Source of the DNA: Geodermatophilus bullaregiensis
Lineage (GTDB): Bacteria; Actinomycetota; Actinomycetes; Mycobacteriales; Geodermatophilaceae
Assembly (NCBI RefSeq): GCF_016907675.1
Contig: NZ_JAFBCJ010000001.1
Span: 2,294,001 to 2,358,000, forward strand
Reading direction: 5' to 3'
Length of the DNA: 64,000 bases
Positions 50,436 through 59,392 of this stretch are shown here, piece by piece (position 1 is the stretch's first letter; each line of letters starts with the position of its first letter). Below the pieces are notes generated by a model. That model saw only the letters and a program-made list of their open reading frames with translations. It did not search any database and had not been told where the DNA came from. Position numbers and translations under genes: made by a program.

Positions 50436-52411
50436 CGGGCGCCGCGCTCCCGGGCGAGGGCGACGTAGTGCTCGACCAGCGAGGCGTCGTCGACCGCCCC
50501 GGTGTTGACCGCCCTCTCCGGCGGCACGCCCTGGAACAGCCGCTTGAGCGGCACCTCCAGCCGCTTGCCGGTCCGGGTGTGCGGGACCCCGGGGACGACG
50601 AGCACCTCGTCGGGCACGTGCCGCGGGCTGGCCTGCTCGCGGATGGCGGCGCGGATCCGGTCCCGCAGCTCGTCGGTGAGCTCCTCCCCCTCCGCGAGCT
50701 CCACGAACAGCGGCATCCAGTAGCCGCCGTCGCGCTGCTCGACGCCGAGGACGACGCAGTCGAGCACCTCCGGGACCGACTCGACGGCGGCGTAGATGTC
50801 CGCCGTCCCCATGCGCACGCCGCCGCGGTTGAGCGTGGAGTCCGACCGGCCGGTGATCAGGCAGGTGCCGCGCTCGGTGACCTCCATCCAGTCGCCGTGC
50901 CGCCAGACGCCGGGCCAGGGCTCGAAGTAGGACTCGCGGTAGCGCACGCCGTCCGGGTCGTTCCAGAAGTACAGCGGCATGGACGGCATCGGCTCGGTGA
51001 CGACCAGCTCCCCGAGCTCCCCGGTGACCGGCCGGCCCTCCTCGTCCCACGCGGCGGCGGCGACGGCGAGCATCGGCCGCTGCAGCTCACCGGCGGTCAC
51101 CGGCAGCAGCAGCGTGCTCCCGATGAAGCCGGTGGCGACGTCCGTGCCGCCGGAGACCGAGGCGAGGAAGACGTCGCTCTTCACGGCGTCGTAGACCCAG
51201 TGGAACGCCGAGGCCGGCAGCGGCGAGCCGGTGGAGCCGATGGTCCGCAGCGCCGACAGGTCGTGGGTCTCCCCCGGCCGGATGCCCGCCTTCTCGCAGG
51301 CGGTGAGGTACCCGGCGCTGGTGCCCAGGTAGGTGATGCCGGTGCGGGCGGCGAGGGCGAACTGGGCGTCGACCGACGGGTAGGCCGGCGCCCCGTCGTG
51401 CACGACCACGGTCGCGCCCCGCAGCAGCGCCGACGTGGCGATGTTCCACATGATCCAGGCGGTGGAGGCATACCAGTAGAAGCGGTCGCCGGGGCCGACG
51501 TCGCCGTGCAGGCCCAGCTGCTTGTGCTGCTCGAGGACGACGCCGCCGTGGCCGTGCACGATGCCCTTGGGCAGCCCGGTCGTCCCGGACGAGTAGACGA
51601 TCCACAGCGGGGCGTCGAAGGGCAGCGGCTCGAACCGCGGCTCCTGCGGCTCGCCCACCGCCTCCGCCCAGGGCAGCGCGCCGTCGGGCACCTCGTCGGG
51701 GAAGAGCCGCGGGACGGCGACCGTCGTCCGCACGCTGGGCAGGGCCGCGCGCAACTCGGAGACGACGTCGCGCCGGTCGTGGGGCCTGCCGTTGAAGCGG
51801 TACCCGTCGACGGCGACCAGCACGGTGGGCTCGATCTGGGCGAACCGGTCGAGGACGGCGCGGGTGCCGAAGTCGGGCGCGCACGAGGACCACACCGCAC
51901 CGATGGACGCCGCGCCGAGGAAGGCGACCACCGCCTCGGGGACGTTGGGCAGGTAGCCGGCGACCCGGTCACCGCGCTGCACACCCAGCCGGCGGAGCGT
52001 GGCGGCGAACGCGCCGACCTGCTCGCGCAGCTGCGCCCAGGGGACCTCGACGGGGTCGGCGTCCTCGGCGACGGCGACCAGCGCGGGGTGCTCGTCGGTG
52101 GCGTGCCGCAGCGCCTGCTCGGCGTAGTTGACCGTCGTCCCGGGGAACCACTCGGCGCCGGGCATCCCGGGGCGGGTCAGCACCCGGTCGTCGGGGACGC
52201 CGGGCAGCACGCCGGACCACTCGGCGACGTCGGCCCAGAACTGGTCGAGGTGCTCGACCGACCAGCGCCAGATCGCGTCGTAGTCGCACGCGTCGAGGTC
52301 GAGTCCACGGCGTCCGGCCGCCTCGCGGGCGAACCCCGCGAGCCGGGTCGCCTCCTTCGTCTCCTGGGTGGGCTGCCAGAGCACCGGGGCGGCGGAGGTG
52401 TCAGCGGTCAC
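50432..52411 (-). CDS. Acetoacetyl-CoA synthetase
   Basis: Activates acetoacetate to acetoacetyl-CoA using ATP; 659 residues, the family length. AMP-binding core IVYSSGTTGLPKGIVHGHGG, the N-terminal ACS domain with YDAIWRWSVEHLDQFWADVA, GVRMGTADIYAAVESVPEVL and the C-terminal catalytic HTRTGKRLEVPLKRL with the acylatable Lys. The AACS form is shown by WIMWNIATSALLRGAT and the missing acetyl-CoA synthetase landmarks. The GTG at 52411 follows CAGGGTG. Confidence 0.93.
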   Translation of the reverse strand: MTADTSAAPVLWQPTQETKEATRLAGFAREAAGRRGLDLDACDYDAIWRWSVEHLDQFWADVAEWSGVLPGVPDDRVLTRPGMPGAEWFPGTTVNYAEQALRHATDEHPALVAVAEDADPVEVPWAQLREQVGAFAATLRRLGVQRGDRVAGYLPNVPEAVVAFLGAASIGAVWSSCAPDFGTRAVLDRFAQIEPTVLVAVDGYRFNGRPHDRRDVVSELRAALPSVRTTVAVPRLFPDEVPDGALPWAEAVGEPQEPRFEPLPFDAPLWIVYSSGTTGLPKGIVHGHGGVVLEQHKQLGLHGDVGPGDRFYWYASTAWIMWNIATSALLRGATVVVHDGAPAYPSVDAQFALAARTGITYLGTSAGYLTACEKAGIRPGETHDLSALRTIGSTGSPLPASAFHWVYDAVKSDVFLASVSGGTDVATGFIGSTLLLPVTAGELQRPMLAVAAAAWDEEGRPVTGELGELVVTEPMPSMPLYFWNDPDGVRYRESYFEPWPGVWRHGDWMEVTERGTCLITGRSDSTLNRGGVRMGTADIYAAVESVPEVLDCVVLGVEQRDGGYWMPLFVELAEGEELTDELRDRIRAAIREQASPRHVPDEVLVVPGVPHTRTGKRLEVPLKRLFQGVPPERAVNTGAVDDASLVEHYVALARERGAR

Positions 52412-52516
52412 AGCAGCACCCTGCCACCGGCCTGCCCGTGCCGGGGAGCCGGGCGGGCCACCGGGGCCGGACCCGCGGACGGGCGGCGTTCCCCGTTCCT
52501 CTGCGACGATCTGCGC

Positions 52517-52912
52517 GTGACCGAGCCGGAGCGCAACGTGCTGGGCGGCGAGCTGGAGCCGTGCGGCACCGAACCGCTCACCGGGTTCTACCGCGACGGC
52601 TCGTGCCGCACGGGTGCGCAGGACCTGGGCAGCCACACCGTGTGCGCCGTCGTCTCGCAGGAGTTCCTGACGCTGCAGCGCGAGCTGGGCAACGACCTCG
52701 TCACCCCGCGACCGGAGTACGGCTTCCCGGGGCTGCGGCCCGGCGACCGGTGGTGCGTGGTGGCCGCGCGGTGGCTGCAGGCCTACCGCGCGGGCGTGGC
52801 GGCCGGCGTCGTCCTGGCGGCGACCAACGCCCGGGCGCTCGAGATCGTCCCGCTGAGCGCCCTGCGCCAGCACGCCGTCGACGTCCCCGACGACATCAGC
52901 GACCTGGACTGA
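52517..52912 (+). CDS. DUF2237 family protein
   Basis: A 131-residue protein with the full DUF2237 pattern: NVLGGELEPCGTEPLTGFYR, DGSCRTG, GSHTVCAVVSQEFL, PRPEYGFPGL and GDRWCVVAARW. Four conserved cysteines could bind metal. Function unknown throughout the family. Seven codons before the next gene, so likely co-transcribed with the glutathione peroxidase. Confidence 0.88.
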   Translation: MTEPERNVLGGELEPCGTEPLTGFYRDGSCRTGAQDLGSHTVCAVVSQEFLTLQRELGNDLVTPRPEYGFPGLRPGDRWCVVAARWLQAYRAGVAAGVVLAATNARALEIVPLSALRQHAVDVPDDISDLD

Positions 52913-52924
52913 GGGAGGACCCCC

Positions 52925-53452
52925 GTGTCCCCCACCACGGAAGGACCCCGCCCGGTGGCTGCCGACCTGTTGGACCTGCCCGTCTCGACGCTGCAGGGCG
53001 AGGCGACCACCCTCGGCGCGCTCACCGGCGGCCGGCCCGCCCTGGTGGTCAACGTGGCCAGCCGGTGCGGGCTCACCGCGCAGTACACCCAGCTCGAGCA
53101 GCTGCAGCGGGAGTACGGCCCGCGCGGTTTCACCGTCGTCGGCGTGCCGTGCAACCAGTTCGCGGGGCAGGAGCCGGGCACCGCCGAGGAGATCGCCGGG
53201 TTCTGCTCGGCCACGTACGGCGTCAGCTTCCCGATGACCGAGAAGGTCGAGGTCAACGGCGAGGACGCGCACCCGGTCTACCGGCAGCTGGCCGCGGCCC
53301 CCGACGGCTCGGGCGAGGCCGGCCCGGTGCAGTGGAACTTCGAGAAGTTCCTGCTCACCGGCGACGGCGAGGTCGTCGCCCGGTTCCGCCCGGCGACCGA
53401 CCCGGCCGCGCCCGAGGTCCGGACGGCGATCGAGGCGCTCCTCCCCCGCTGA
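52925..53452 (+). CDS. Glutathione peroxidase-family thiol peroxidase
   Basis: A 175-residue peroxidase. Catalytic Cys48 in NVASRCGLT, Gln78 in CNQFAG and Trp in VQWNFEKFL form the triad. Cys rather than selenocysteine indicates reduction by thioredoxin; actinobacteria lack glutathione and use mycothiol. GTG 52925, 12 bases after the DUF2237 stop. Confidence 0.93.
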   Translation: MSPTTEGPRPVAADLLDLPVSTLQGEATTLGALTGGRPALVVNVASRCGLTAQYTQLEQLQREYGPRGFTVVGVPCNQFAGQEPGTAEEIAGFCSATYGVSFPMTEKVEVNGEDAHPVYRQLAAAPDGSGEAGPVQWNFEKFLLTGDGEVVARFRPATDPAAPEVRTAIEALLPR

Positions 53453-53771
53453 CCGCCCGGCCGGACGGCGCGCTCGCGGGCGTCTCCCGCGGGTCGCCTG
53501 CGCTGCAGGACCCGCCGCGGGCGATGAGCGCCGGCGGCGGCCCGTCCGGCGCTCCTCCTGGGGCGTCGTGCGATCTCCGGGGGTCCTGCAGCCCCCCAGG
53601 ACACCGGAGACTCCTCCAGGAGCGGCCTGGTCGGCTTGCCGTGCCGGGGTTCCTCGCCCGGTGCGGGCGCTGCAGCACCGGCAGTGCGCGAGGAACGCCG
53701 ACAGCGGTCGCGGCGGCACGCGGCCGGCGCTCGGGCGGCCGGACGGCGACCGCCGGGCCAGCATGGAGGGC
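53453..53771. other. Intergenic region without a gene
   Basis: No gene seen. It begins with CTGCAGGACCCGCCGCGGG, a possible decayed piece of the hairpin repeat element, and holds an imperfect hairpin at 53575-53609 (CTCCGG...CCGGAG arms with GGTCCTG/CAGGAC inside). The promoter of the next gene should be here but I could not place it. Confidence 0.45.
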
Positions 53772-54485
53772 ATGGCCGACCTGCACTTCTACTTCGACCC
53801 CGTCTGCCCGTTCGCGTGGATGACCAGCACGTGGGTGCGCACGGTCGCCGCCCAGCGGGAGTACGACGTCGACTGGCGGTTCGTCTCGCTGCGGCTGCTC
53901 AACGCGCACGTCGACTACGACAGCCACTTCCCCCCGGAGTACGAGGCCGGCCACACCGCCGGGCTGCACCTGCTGCGGGTCGCGGCGCGGACCAGGGACG
54001 AGCACGGGCGCGAGGCGGTCGGACCGCTCTACGAGGCCCTCGGCCGGCACGTGTTCGAGGACCCCGCCGGCCAGCCGCCGCCGGAGCGGGCCACGAGCCG
54101 CGCCTTCCTCGACACGGTGCTCACCGAGGCCGGCCTGCCCACCGCGCTGGCGACCGCGGTGGACGACGACTCGTGGGACGCCGGGATCCGGGCCGAGACG
54201 GACGAGGCCCTGGACCTGACCGGCCGCGACGTCGGGACGCCGATCCTGCACTTCGAGCCACCGGAGGGTGTCGCCTTCTTCGGCCCGGTCATCAGCCGGC
54301 TGCCCGCCGAGGACGAGGCCGCGCAGCTGTGGGACCACGTCGTCGGGCTGGCCCGCTTCCCCGGCTTCGCCGAGCTCAAGCGCAGCCTGCGCGAGCGGCC
54401 GCAGCTGCCCTCCTTCGGCGTGACCACCGGGGACGTCGGTGTGCAGGAGGACTGGCACGGGGGCAGCCGCCGCCTGAAGCGCTGA
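53772..54485 (+). CDS. DsbA-like thioredoxin-fold protein (Rv2466c/mycothiol-dependent nitroreductase-like)
   Basis: About 237 residues. The N-terminus LHFYFDPVCPFAWMTSTWVR and the region NAHVDYDSHFPPEYEAGH match the Rv2466c-like group of mycothiol-linked oxidoreductases. Here the active site is CPFA, with no second cysteine, so a monothiol mechanism is expected. ATG 53772; an in-frame ATG nine bases earlier is possible. Confidence 0.82.
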   Translation: MADLHFYFDPVCPFAWMTSTWVRTVAAQREYDVDWRFVSLRLLNAHVDYDSHFPPEYEAGHTAGLHLLRVAARTRDEHGREAVGPLYEALGRHVFEDPAGQPPPERATSRAFLDTVLTEAGLPTALATAVDDDSWDAGIRAETDEALDLTGRDVGTPILHFEPPEGVAFFGPVISRLPAEDEAAQLWDHVVGLARFPGFAELKRSLRERPQLPSFGVTTGDVGVQEDWHGGSRRLKR

Positions 54486-54509
54486 CCGGACGGCCACCGG
54501 GACGCCGGG

Positions 54510-54528
54510 TAAGGTGAGCCTCACCGAA
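54510..54528 (+). promoter_or_regulatory. IdeR/DtxR-type iron box 1
   Basis: TAAGGTGAGCCTCACCGAA closely matches the 19-bp iron box and contains a perfect GGTGAG-C-CTCACC inverted repeat. It lies 23 bases before the first permease gene, where IdeR-Fe(II) would block transcription in iron-rich cells. Confidence 0.85.
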
Positions 54529-54550
54529 GCCGACCGTCCGGAGCTGCCCG

Positions 54551-55633
54551 GTGCCCGTGCCCAGTGCCACCCGCGCCCCCGCGCCGACCCCGGCGGACGG
54601 CACACCGGGTCCGGCCCGGACGGCGCGTGCCGCGCGGACCCGGCGGCGGGTGCTCGGCCTGCTCGCCCTCGTCGTCCTGCTGGCCGCCACGTGCGCCGCC
54701 AGCATCGCCCTGGGCAGCCGCCCGCTCGACCTCGGCACCGTGTGGCAGGCCCTCACCGACCGCTCGCTGCGCACGGAGGAGGCGGTCATCGTCTGGGACC
54801 TGCGGGTCCCGCGCACGGTGCTCGGCCTCATGGTGGGGGCGGCCCTCGGCGTCTCCGGCGCCCTCGTCCAGGGCCACACCCGCAACCCGCTCGGCGACCC
54901 CGGGCTGCTCGGCATCACCGCCGGGGCCGCCTTCGCCGTCGTCCTGGCGATCGTGCTGCTCGGCGTGGGCACCCCGGCCGGGTACGTCTGGTTCGCCTTC
55001 GCCGGGGCGCTGGGCGGCACCGTCGCCGTCTCCGTGCTCGGCTCGGCCGGCCGCGGCGGGCCCACCCCGGTCACCCTCGCGCTGGCCGGCTCGGCGCTGA
55101 GCGCGCTGCTGTTCGCGCTGGTCCGGGCGGTGCTGGTCAGCGACTCGAACTCCCTGGACGCCTTCCGGTTCTGGGTGGTCGGCGCGCTGGCCGGCCGGAG
55201 CGCCGACGTCGCCTGGCAGGTGGCCCCGTTCGTCGTCGCCGGGCTGCTCCTCGCCCTGCTCAACGCCCCGGCGCTGGACCTGCTCGGCATGGGCGAGGAC
55301 GTCGCCCGCGGTCTGGGCCAGCGCATCTGGCCGGCCCGGCTGGTCGGGCTCGGCGCGTGCACCCTGCTGGCCGGCGCCGCCACCGCCGCCTGCGGGCCGA
55401 TCGCCTTCGTCGGCCTGGTCGTGCCGCACGCCGTCCGGGCGTTCACCGGCCCGGTGCACCGCTGGCTGGTCCCCTGCTCCGCCCTGCTCGGTGCGGTGGT
55501 GCTGCTCGCCGCCGACGTCGTCGGCCGCGTGGTCGCCCGGCCCGGCGAGCTGCAGGTCGGCATCGTGCTCGCGCTGGTCGGCGGGCCGGTCTTCGTGGCG
55601 CTGGTGCGTCGGCGGCGGACGGCGACGCTGTGA
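54551..55633 (+). CDS. Iron-siderophore ABC transporter permease (FecCD family), subunit 1
   Basis: Integral membrane subunit, 360 residues, about ten helices. FecCD landmarks: WDLRVPRTVLGLMVGAALGV, GALVQGHTRNPLGDPGLLGI and CGPIAFVGLVVPHAVRAFTG. Coupled by GTGA overlap to the second permease. Controlled by the iron box directly upstream. A Pro-rich leader precedes the first helix. Confidence 0.93.
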   Translation: MPVPSATRAPAPTPADGTPGPARTARAARTRRRVLGLLALVVLLAATCAASIALGSRPLDLGTVWQALTDRSLRTEEAVIVWDLRVPRTVLGLMVGAALGVSGALVQGHTRNPLGDPGLLGITAGAAFAVVLAIVLLGVGTPAGYVWFAFAGALGGTVAVSVLGSAGRGGPTPVTLALAGSALSALLFALVRAVLVSDSNSLDAFRFWVVGALAGRSADVAWQVAPFVVAGLLLALLNAPALDLLGMGEDVARGLGQRIWPARLVGLGACTLLAGAATAACGPIAFVGLVVPHAVRAFTGPVHRWLVPCSALLGAVVLLAADVVGRVVARPGELQVGIVLALVGGPVFVALVRRRRTATL

Positions 55634-56739
55634 CCGCGACCGTCGACACCGTCCACCGGACGACGCCACCCGACCCCGGCGGGCGCCCGGCCGGCCGTGC
55701 CGTTCCCCTGCGGATCGGCCCGGTCTCGGCGCGGTTCCGCTGGCGGTCGGTCCTCGTCCCGGTCGTCGCGTCCGCCGTCGTGGTGCTGCTCGGCGCGCTC
55801 GGTCTCGGGCGCGGCGACTACCCGATCGGCCTCGGCGAGGTGCTGCGGACCCTGGTGGGCGCCGGTGACCAGGCACAGGCGTTCATCGTGCTGGAGCTGC
55901 GCGCGCCGCGGACGGTGGTCGGCGCGCTGGTCGGGCTGGCGCTGGGCCTGGCCGGGGCGCTCTTCCAGACCTCCGCGCGCAACCCGCTGGCCTCCCCCGA
56001 CGTCCTCGGCATCACTCAAGGCGCCTCGGTCGGGGCGGTGGCGGCGATCGTGCTGAACGGGAGCACCTCGACCGGCGCCCTGCTCGGCGGCCTCGGCGTC
56101 CCGCTGGCCGCGCTGCTCGGCGCACTGGCCGTCGGGGCGCTGCTGTTCACCCTCGCCTGGCGCGCGGGCATCGACGGGTACCGGCTGGTGCTGGTGGGCA
56201 TCGCGCTGTGGTCGATCGCCCAGGCGCTCACCGACTGGCTGCTCACCCGCGCCGAGGTCCACGACGCCGCGGCCGCCTACGTGTGGATCACCGGGTCACT
56301 CAACGCCCGCACCTGGGACCAGGCCGCGCCGCTGGCGCTGTCGCTGCTGGTCCTCGTCCCGCTCGCGCTGGCCGCCGGCCGCGTCCTGGGCGTGCTCCAG
56401 TTCGGCGACGACACCGCGCGCGGGCTCGGCGTGCGGCTGGCCCGCGCACAGGGCGGGGTCGTGGTGGTCGCCGTCCTGCTGGTGGCGACGGCGGTGGCCG
56501 CGGCCGGGCCGATCGCCTTCGTCGCGCTGGTCGTCCCGCAGGTCGCCGTCCGGCTGACCGGGGGCTCGCGGCCGCCGCTGCTGGCCTCCGGGCTGCTCGG
56601 CGCGGCGCTGGTCGTGGGCGCCGACCTGCTCACCCGCACCGTCCTGCCCCAGGCGCTGCCCGTCGGCATCCTCACCGCTGCCATCGGCGCGCCCTACCTG
56701 CTCTGGCTGCTCGTCCGCGGGAGGCGGACCCTCGCATGA
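55630..56739 (+). CDS. Iron-siderophore ABC transporter permease (FecCD family), subunit 2
   Basis: Second permease, 369 residues. [40 protein letters not shown] and [20 protein letters not shown] define FecCD. GTG at 55630 overlaps the previous stop, and its own stop overlaps the ATPase ATG, so three genes are translated together. Confidence 0.93.
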   Translation: MTATVDTVHRTTPPDPGGRPAGRAVPLRIGPVSARFRWRSVLVPVVASAVVVLLGALGLGRGDYPIGLGEVLRTLVGAGDQAQAFIVLELRAPRTVVGALVGLALGLAGALFQTSARNPLASPDVLGITQGASVGAVAAIVLNGSTSTGALLGGLGVPLAALLGALAVGALLFTLAWRAGIDGYRLVLVGIALWSIAQALTDWLLTRAEVHDAAAAYVWITGSLNARTWDQAAPLALSLLVLVPLALAAGRVLGVLQFGDDTARGLGVRLARAQGGVVVVAVLLVATAVAAAGPIAFVALVVPQVAVRLTGGSRPPLLASGLLGAALVVGADLLTRTVLPQALPVGILTAAIGAPYLLWLLVRGRRTLA

Positions 56740-57584
56740 CCACCCCCGCTCCCGCGGCGCCGCACGTGTCCGCGCCGACGCCGGACGGACCGGTCCGTCT
56801 CGCCGCGGAGTCGGTGACCCTCGCCTACGACGAGCGCGTCGTCGTCCGCGACCTGGACCTGCGGCTCACCGACGGCTCGTTCACCGCGATCGTCGGGCCC
56901 AACGGCTGCGGCAAGTCCACGCTGCTGCGGGCGCTGGGCCGGCTGCTGCGCCCGCAGGCCGGGCAGGTGCTGCTCGACGGCCGCTCCATCGCCCGGACGC
57001 CGACCCGCGAGGTCGCCCGCGTCCTCGGCCTGCTGCCGCAGACCCCGGTGGCCCCCGCGGGGCTCACCGTCGCCGACCTGGTGGCCCGCGGACGGCACCC
57101 GCACCAGAGCTGGCTGCGCCAGTGGTCGACCGAGGACGAGGCGGTGGTGGCCGAGGCGCTGTCCTGGACCGACGTGTCCGACCTGGCCGACCGCCCGGTC
57201 GACGAGCTCTCCGGCGGGCAGCGGCAGCGGGCGTGGATCTCCATGGCGCTGGCGCAGGGCACCGACCTGCTCCTGCTCGACGAGCCGACGACCTACCTGG
57301 ACCTCGCCCACCAGATCGACGTCCTGGAGCTGGTGTCCCGGCTGCACGCCGAGCGCGGCCGCACCGTCGTCGTCGTGCTGCACGACCTCAACCTCGCCGC
57401 CCGCTACGCGCAGCGGCTGGTGGCCGTGCGCGACGGGGTCCTGGTGGCGTCGGGGACGCCGCACGAGGTGCTCACCGAGCAGCTGCTGGCCGACGTCTTC
57501 GACCTCGAGGCCCGCGTGGTCCCCGACCCGGTGGCCGGGACGCCGATGGTGGTGCCGGTCCGCCGCCTGCCCCGCCAGGCATAG
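56736..57584 (+). CDS. Iron-siderophore ABC transporter ATP-binding protein (FecE/FepC-like)
   Basis: Cytoplasmic ATPase of 282 residues. Walker [13 protein letters not shown] signature [10 protein letters not shown] and Walker [17 protein letters not shown], with the H-loop in [15 protein letters not shown]. The [10 protein letters not shown] segment is typical of siderophore importers. Ends four bases before the convergent siderophore-interacting protein gene. Confidence 0.95.
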   Translation: MTTPAPAAPHVSAPTPDGPVRLAAESVTLAYDERVVVRDLDLRLTDGSFTAIVGPNGCGKSTLLRALGRLLRPQAGQVLLDGRSIARTPTREVARVLGLLPQTPVAPAGLTVADLVARGRHPHQSWLRQWSTEDEAVVAEALSWTDVSDLADRPVDELSGGQRQRAWISMALAQGTDLLLLDEPTTYLDLAHQIDVLELVSRLHAERGRTVVVVLHDLNLAARYAQRLVAVRDGVLVASGTPHEVLTEQLLADVFDLEARVVPDPVAGTPMVVPVRRLPRQA

Positions 57585-57588
57585 GAGG

Positions 57589-58530
57589 TCAGCTCTCGGC
57601 GACGCCCTCGCGCCAGTAGCCCATGAAGGCCACCGCGCGCCGGTCGACGCCGAGGTCGCCGACCAGGTGGCGGCGCAGCCGCTTGACCACGCCCGCCTCC
57701 CCGGCCAGCCAGGCGTAGCAGCCGGTGGCCGCGCCGGGGTCCTCGGGCACCTCCCACAGCAGCCCGGTGTCGAGGTCGACGTCCTCCGGCGCCGGGGCGG
57801 GGGCCGCGGCGAGCCCGAGGTCGACGAGCGCGGCGCGCACCGCGGGCACCACCAGCTCGCCGCGGGCGCGGCCCCGGCGGGACAACCAGTGCACGGTGAC
57901 GCCCTCGGGCACCACCAGGTCCTGCGCGTCATCCGGCTCGGGCACCTCGAGGACGGCGACGACGCGACGTCCGGGCACCGGCGGCAGGCCCTCCAGGACG
58001 GCGCTCACCGCGGGCACCGCCGTCTCGTCGCCGGCCAGGAGCAGACAGGTCGCCGTGGCCGGCGGCGCCCACTCGACGCCCCAGGCGCGGCCTCGGCCGG
58101 GCCGGTCGGGCCCCATCAGCACCATCGGGTCGCCGGGACGCGCCGACGCGGCCCAGGTCGCCGCCGGGCCGGCGTGCCCCTCGCCGGCCCCGTGCAGGAC
58201 GACGTCGAGGTCGACCTCGGCCTGCCCGGGCCGGGCGGCGCGGACGGTGTAGGTGCGCAGTACCGGACGCCGCTCCTCGGCCAGCGCGCGGTAGGCCGGG
58301 TACCACTCGCCGCCGGCGGCCTGCAGCTCGGCCAGCACCGTGGGGTCGGGGGCGAGCACGAGCTTGACCCGCTGGTCGTCACCGGCGACGCCGAAGTCGC
58401 CCAGCCGCGGGCCGGTGAGGGTGATGCGCACCGCGCTCGGGCCGAGGCGCCGCACGCGGGCGACGACGGTGTCGAAGAACAGCCACTGCGGCAACTCGGC
58501 CACCGCCGGCGGCGCCACGGTCGTCGTCAC
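57589..58530 (-). CDS. Siderophore-interacting protein (FAD ferric reductase)
   Basis: Releases iron from imported ferric siderophore by reduction; 313 residues. FAD-binding RTYTVRAARPGQAEVDLDVV, NAD-binding part LLLAGDETAVPAVSAVLEGL, C-terminal YAWLAGEAGVVKRLRRHLV and YWREG, all of the SIP/ViuB family. GTG 58530 start; the gene is divergent from the binding-protein gene with an iron box in between. Confidence 0.93.
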   Translation of the reverse strand: MTTTVAPPAVAELPQWLFFDTVVARVRRLGPSAVRITLTGPRLGDFGVAGDDQRVKLVLAPDPTVLAELQAAGGEWYPAYRALAEERRPVLRTYTVRAARPGQAEVDLDVVLHGAGEGHAGPAATWAASARPGDPMVLMGPDRPGRGRAWGVEWAPPATATCLLLAGDETAVPAVSAVLEGLPPVPGRRVVAVLEVPEPDDAQDLVVPEGVTVHWLSRRGRARGELVVPAVRAALVDLGLAAAPAPAPEDVDLDTGLLWEVPEDPGAATGCYAWLAGEAGVVKRLRRHLVGDLGVDRRAVAFMGYWREGVAES

Positions 58531-58574
58531 TCCGGTCTCCGCTCTGCGGGGGAACGGCCCGTGCGGACCGCAGG

Positions 58575-58593
58575 TAAGGCGAGGCTAACCTCT
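58575..58593. promoter_or_regulatory. IdeR/DtxR-type iron box 2
   Basis: TAAGGCGAGGCTAACCTCT matches the iron box well, including the central AGGCTAACCT. It lies 45 bases from the siderophore-interacting protein start and 47 from the binding-protein start, so one IdeR site may control both. Confidence 0.83.
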
Positions 58594-58639
58594 GCGGCGC
58601 CCGCGGAGAACACCCCCGCCCGACGGCGAGGAGACCCCG

Positions 58640-59392
58640 GTGTCCCGACCATCGCGCCTGATCGGCGCCTCCCTCGGCCTGGCGGCGCTGCTCGCCGCCG
58701 GCGCCTGCGCCGACCCCGGCACCGGCTCCGGGGCGGAGTCCGCGACGGGTGAGGGGAGCTGGTCGTCCACCGACGACGTCGGCACCACCGTCGAGCTCGA
58801 CGCACGGCCCGAGCGGATCGCCGGCCTCGACGACGTCGCCTCCTCGCCGTGGAACCTCGGCGTCGAGCCGGTGGCCACCCTCGGCCAGACCTCGGCCGCC
58901 GACGACGTCCGGTTCGCGGGCCGCGACCTCGCCGGCGTCGAGAACGTCGGCGAGAGCTACGGCTCCATCGACCTCGAGGCACTGGCCGCCGCCGACCCGT
59001 CGCTGCGGCTCTGCTCCGACCTCGGCGTGCAGTTCGTCGACCCGGGCGGCGAGGGCCACTTCCGGCAGACGGCGAGCTGGGAGCAGGTCCCCCGGTACCG
59101 CAGCGACGTCATCCTCCCCTCGCTGCGCGGCGCGATGACGCCGGAGGAGAGGGCCACCCAGCCGACCTACGAGCTGCTGCCGGCCGCGCAGGCCGGGCAG
59201 GTGCACCCGTGGGAGCACGTCGGCATGGACCACGCCGCGCAGGCCCGCTACGTGGAGCGGCTGGCCGGCTGGCTGCGCGAGGCGAGCGGGTCGGCTAGCG
59301 CGCGAGCGGCGCCGGCGTCTCGGGAACGGGCGCCGGAGCCGGCTGCGCGGCCGCACCGGCGCGCGCGGTCTGGGCCAGCGCGATGCCCGTGA
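58640..59392 (+). pseudogene. Iron-siderophore substrate-binding lipoprotein, internally deleted
   Basis: Signal peptide with lipobox AGAC (Cys23) and a normal beginning TTVELDARPERIAGLDDVAS. Around residue 120 the helical spine and start of the second lobe are missing: family position SIDLEALAAADPSL leads directly into DLGVQFVDPGGEG, which normally comes about 100 residues later. The frame is kept. After LAGWLREASG the usual stop is also lost and about 35 residues of antisense-to-DMT sequence follow. A functional binding protein is unlikely. Confidence 0.75.

Noticed and set aside
48473..52912. Very long open frame (over 1400 codons) on the plus strand across the Nudix, esterase and acetoacetyl-CoA synthetase genes
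   Set aside because: Only its last 131 codons (the DUF2237 gene) look like protein. The rest is Arg/Gly/Pro-rich filler antisense or out of frame to well-supported genes, a common effect of very high GC.
53492..53530. Possible third copy of the stop-codon hairpin element
   Set aside because: Only about 20 bases of the core match and the closing stem and stop-codon relation are missing; chance similarity in GC-rich DNA cannot be excluded.
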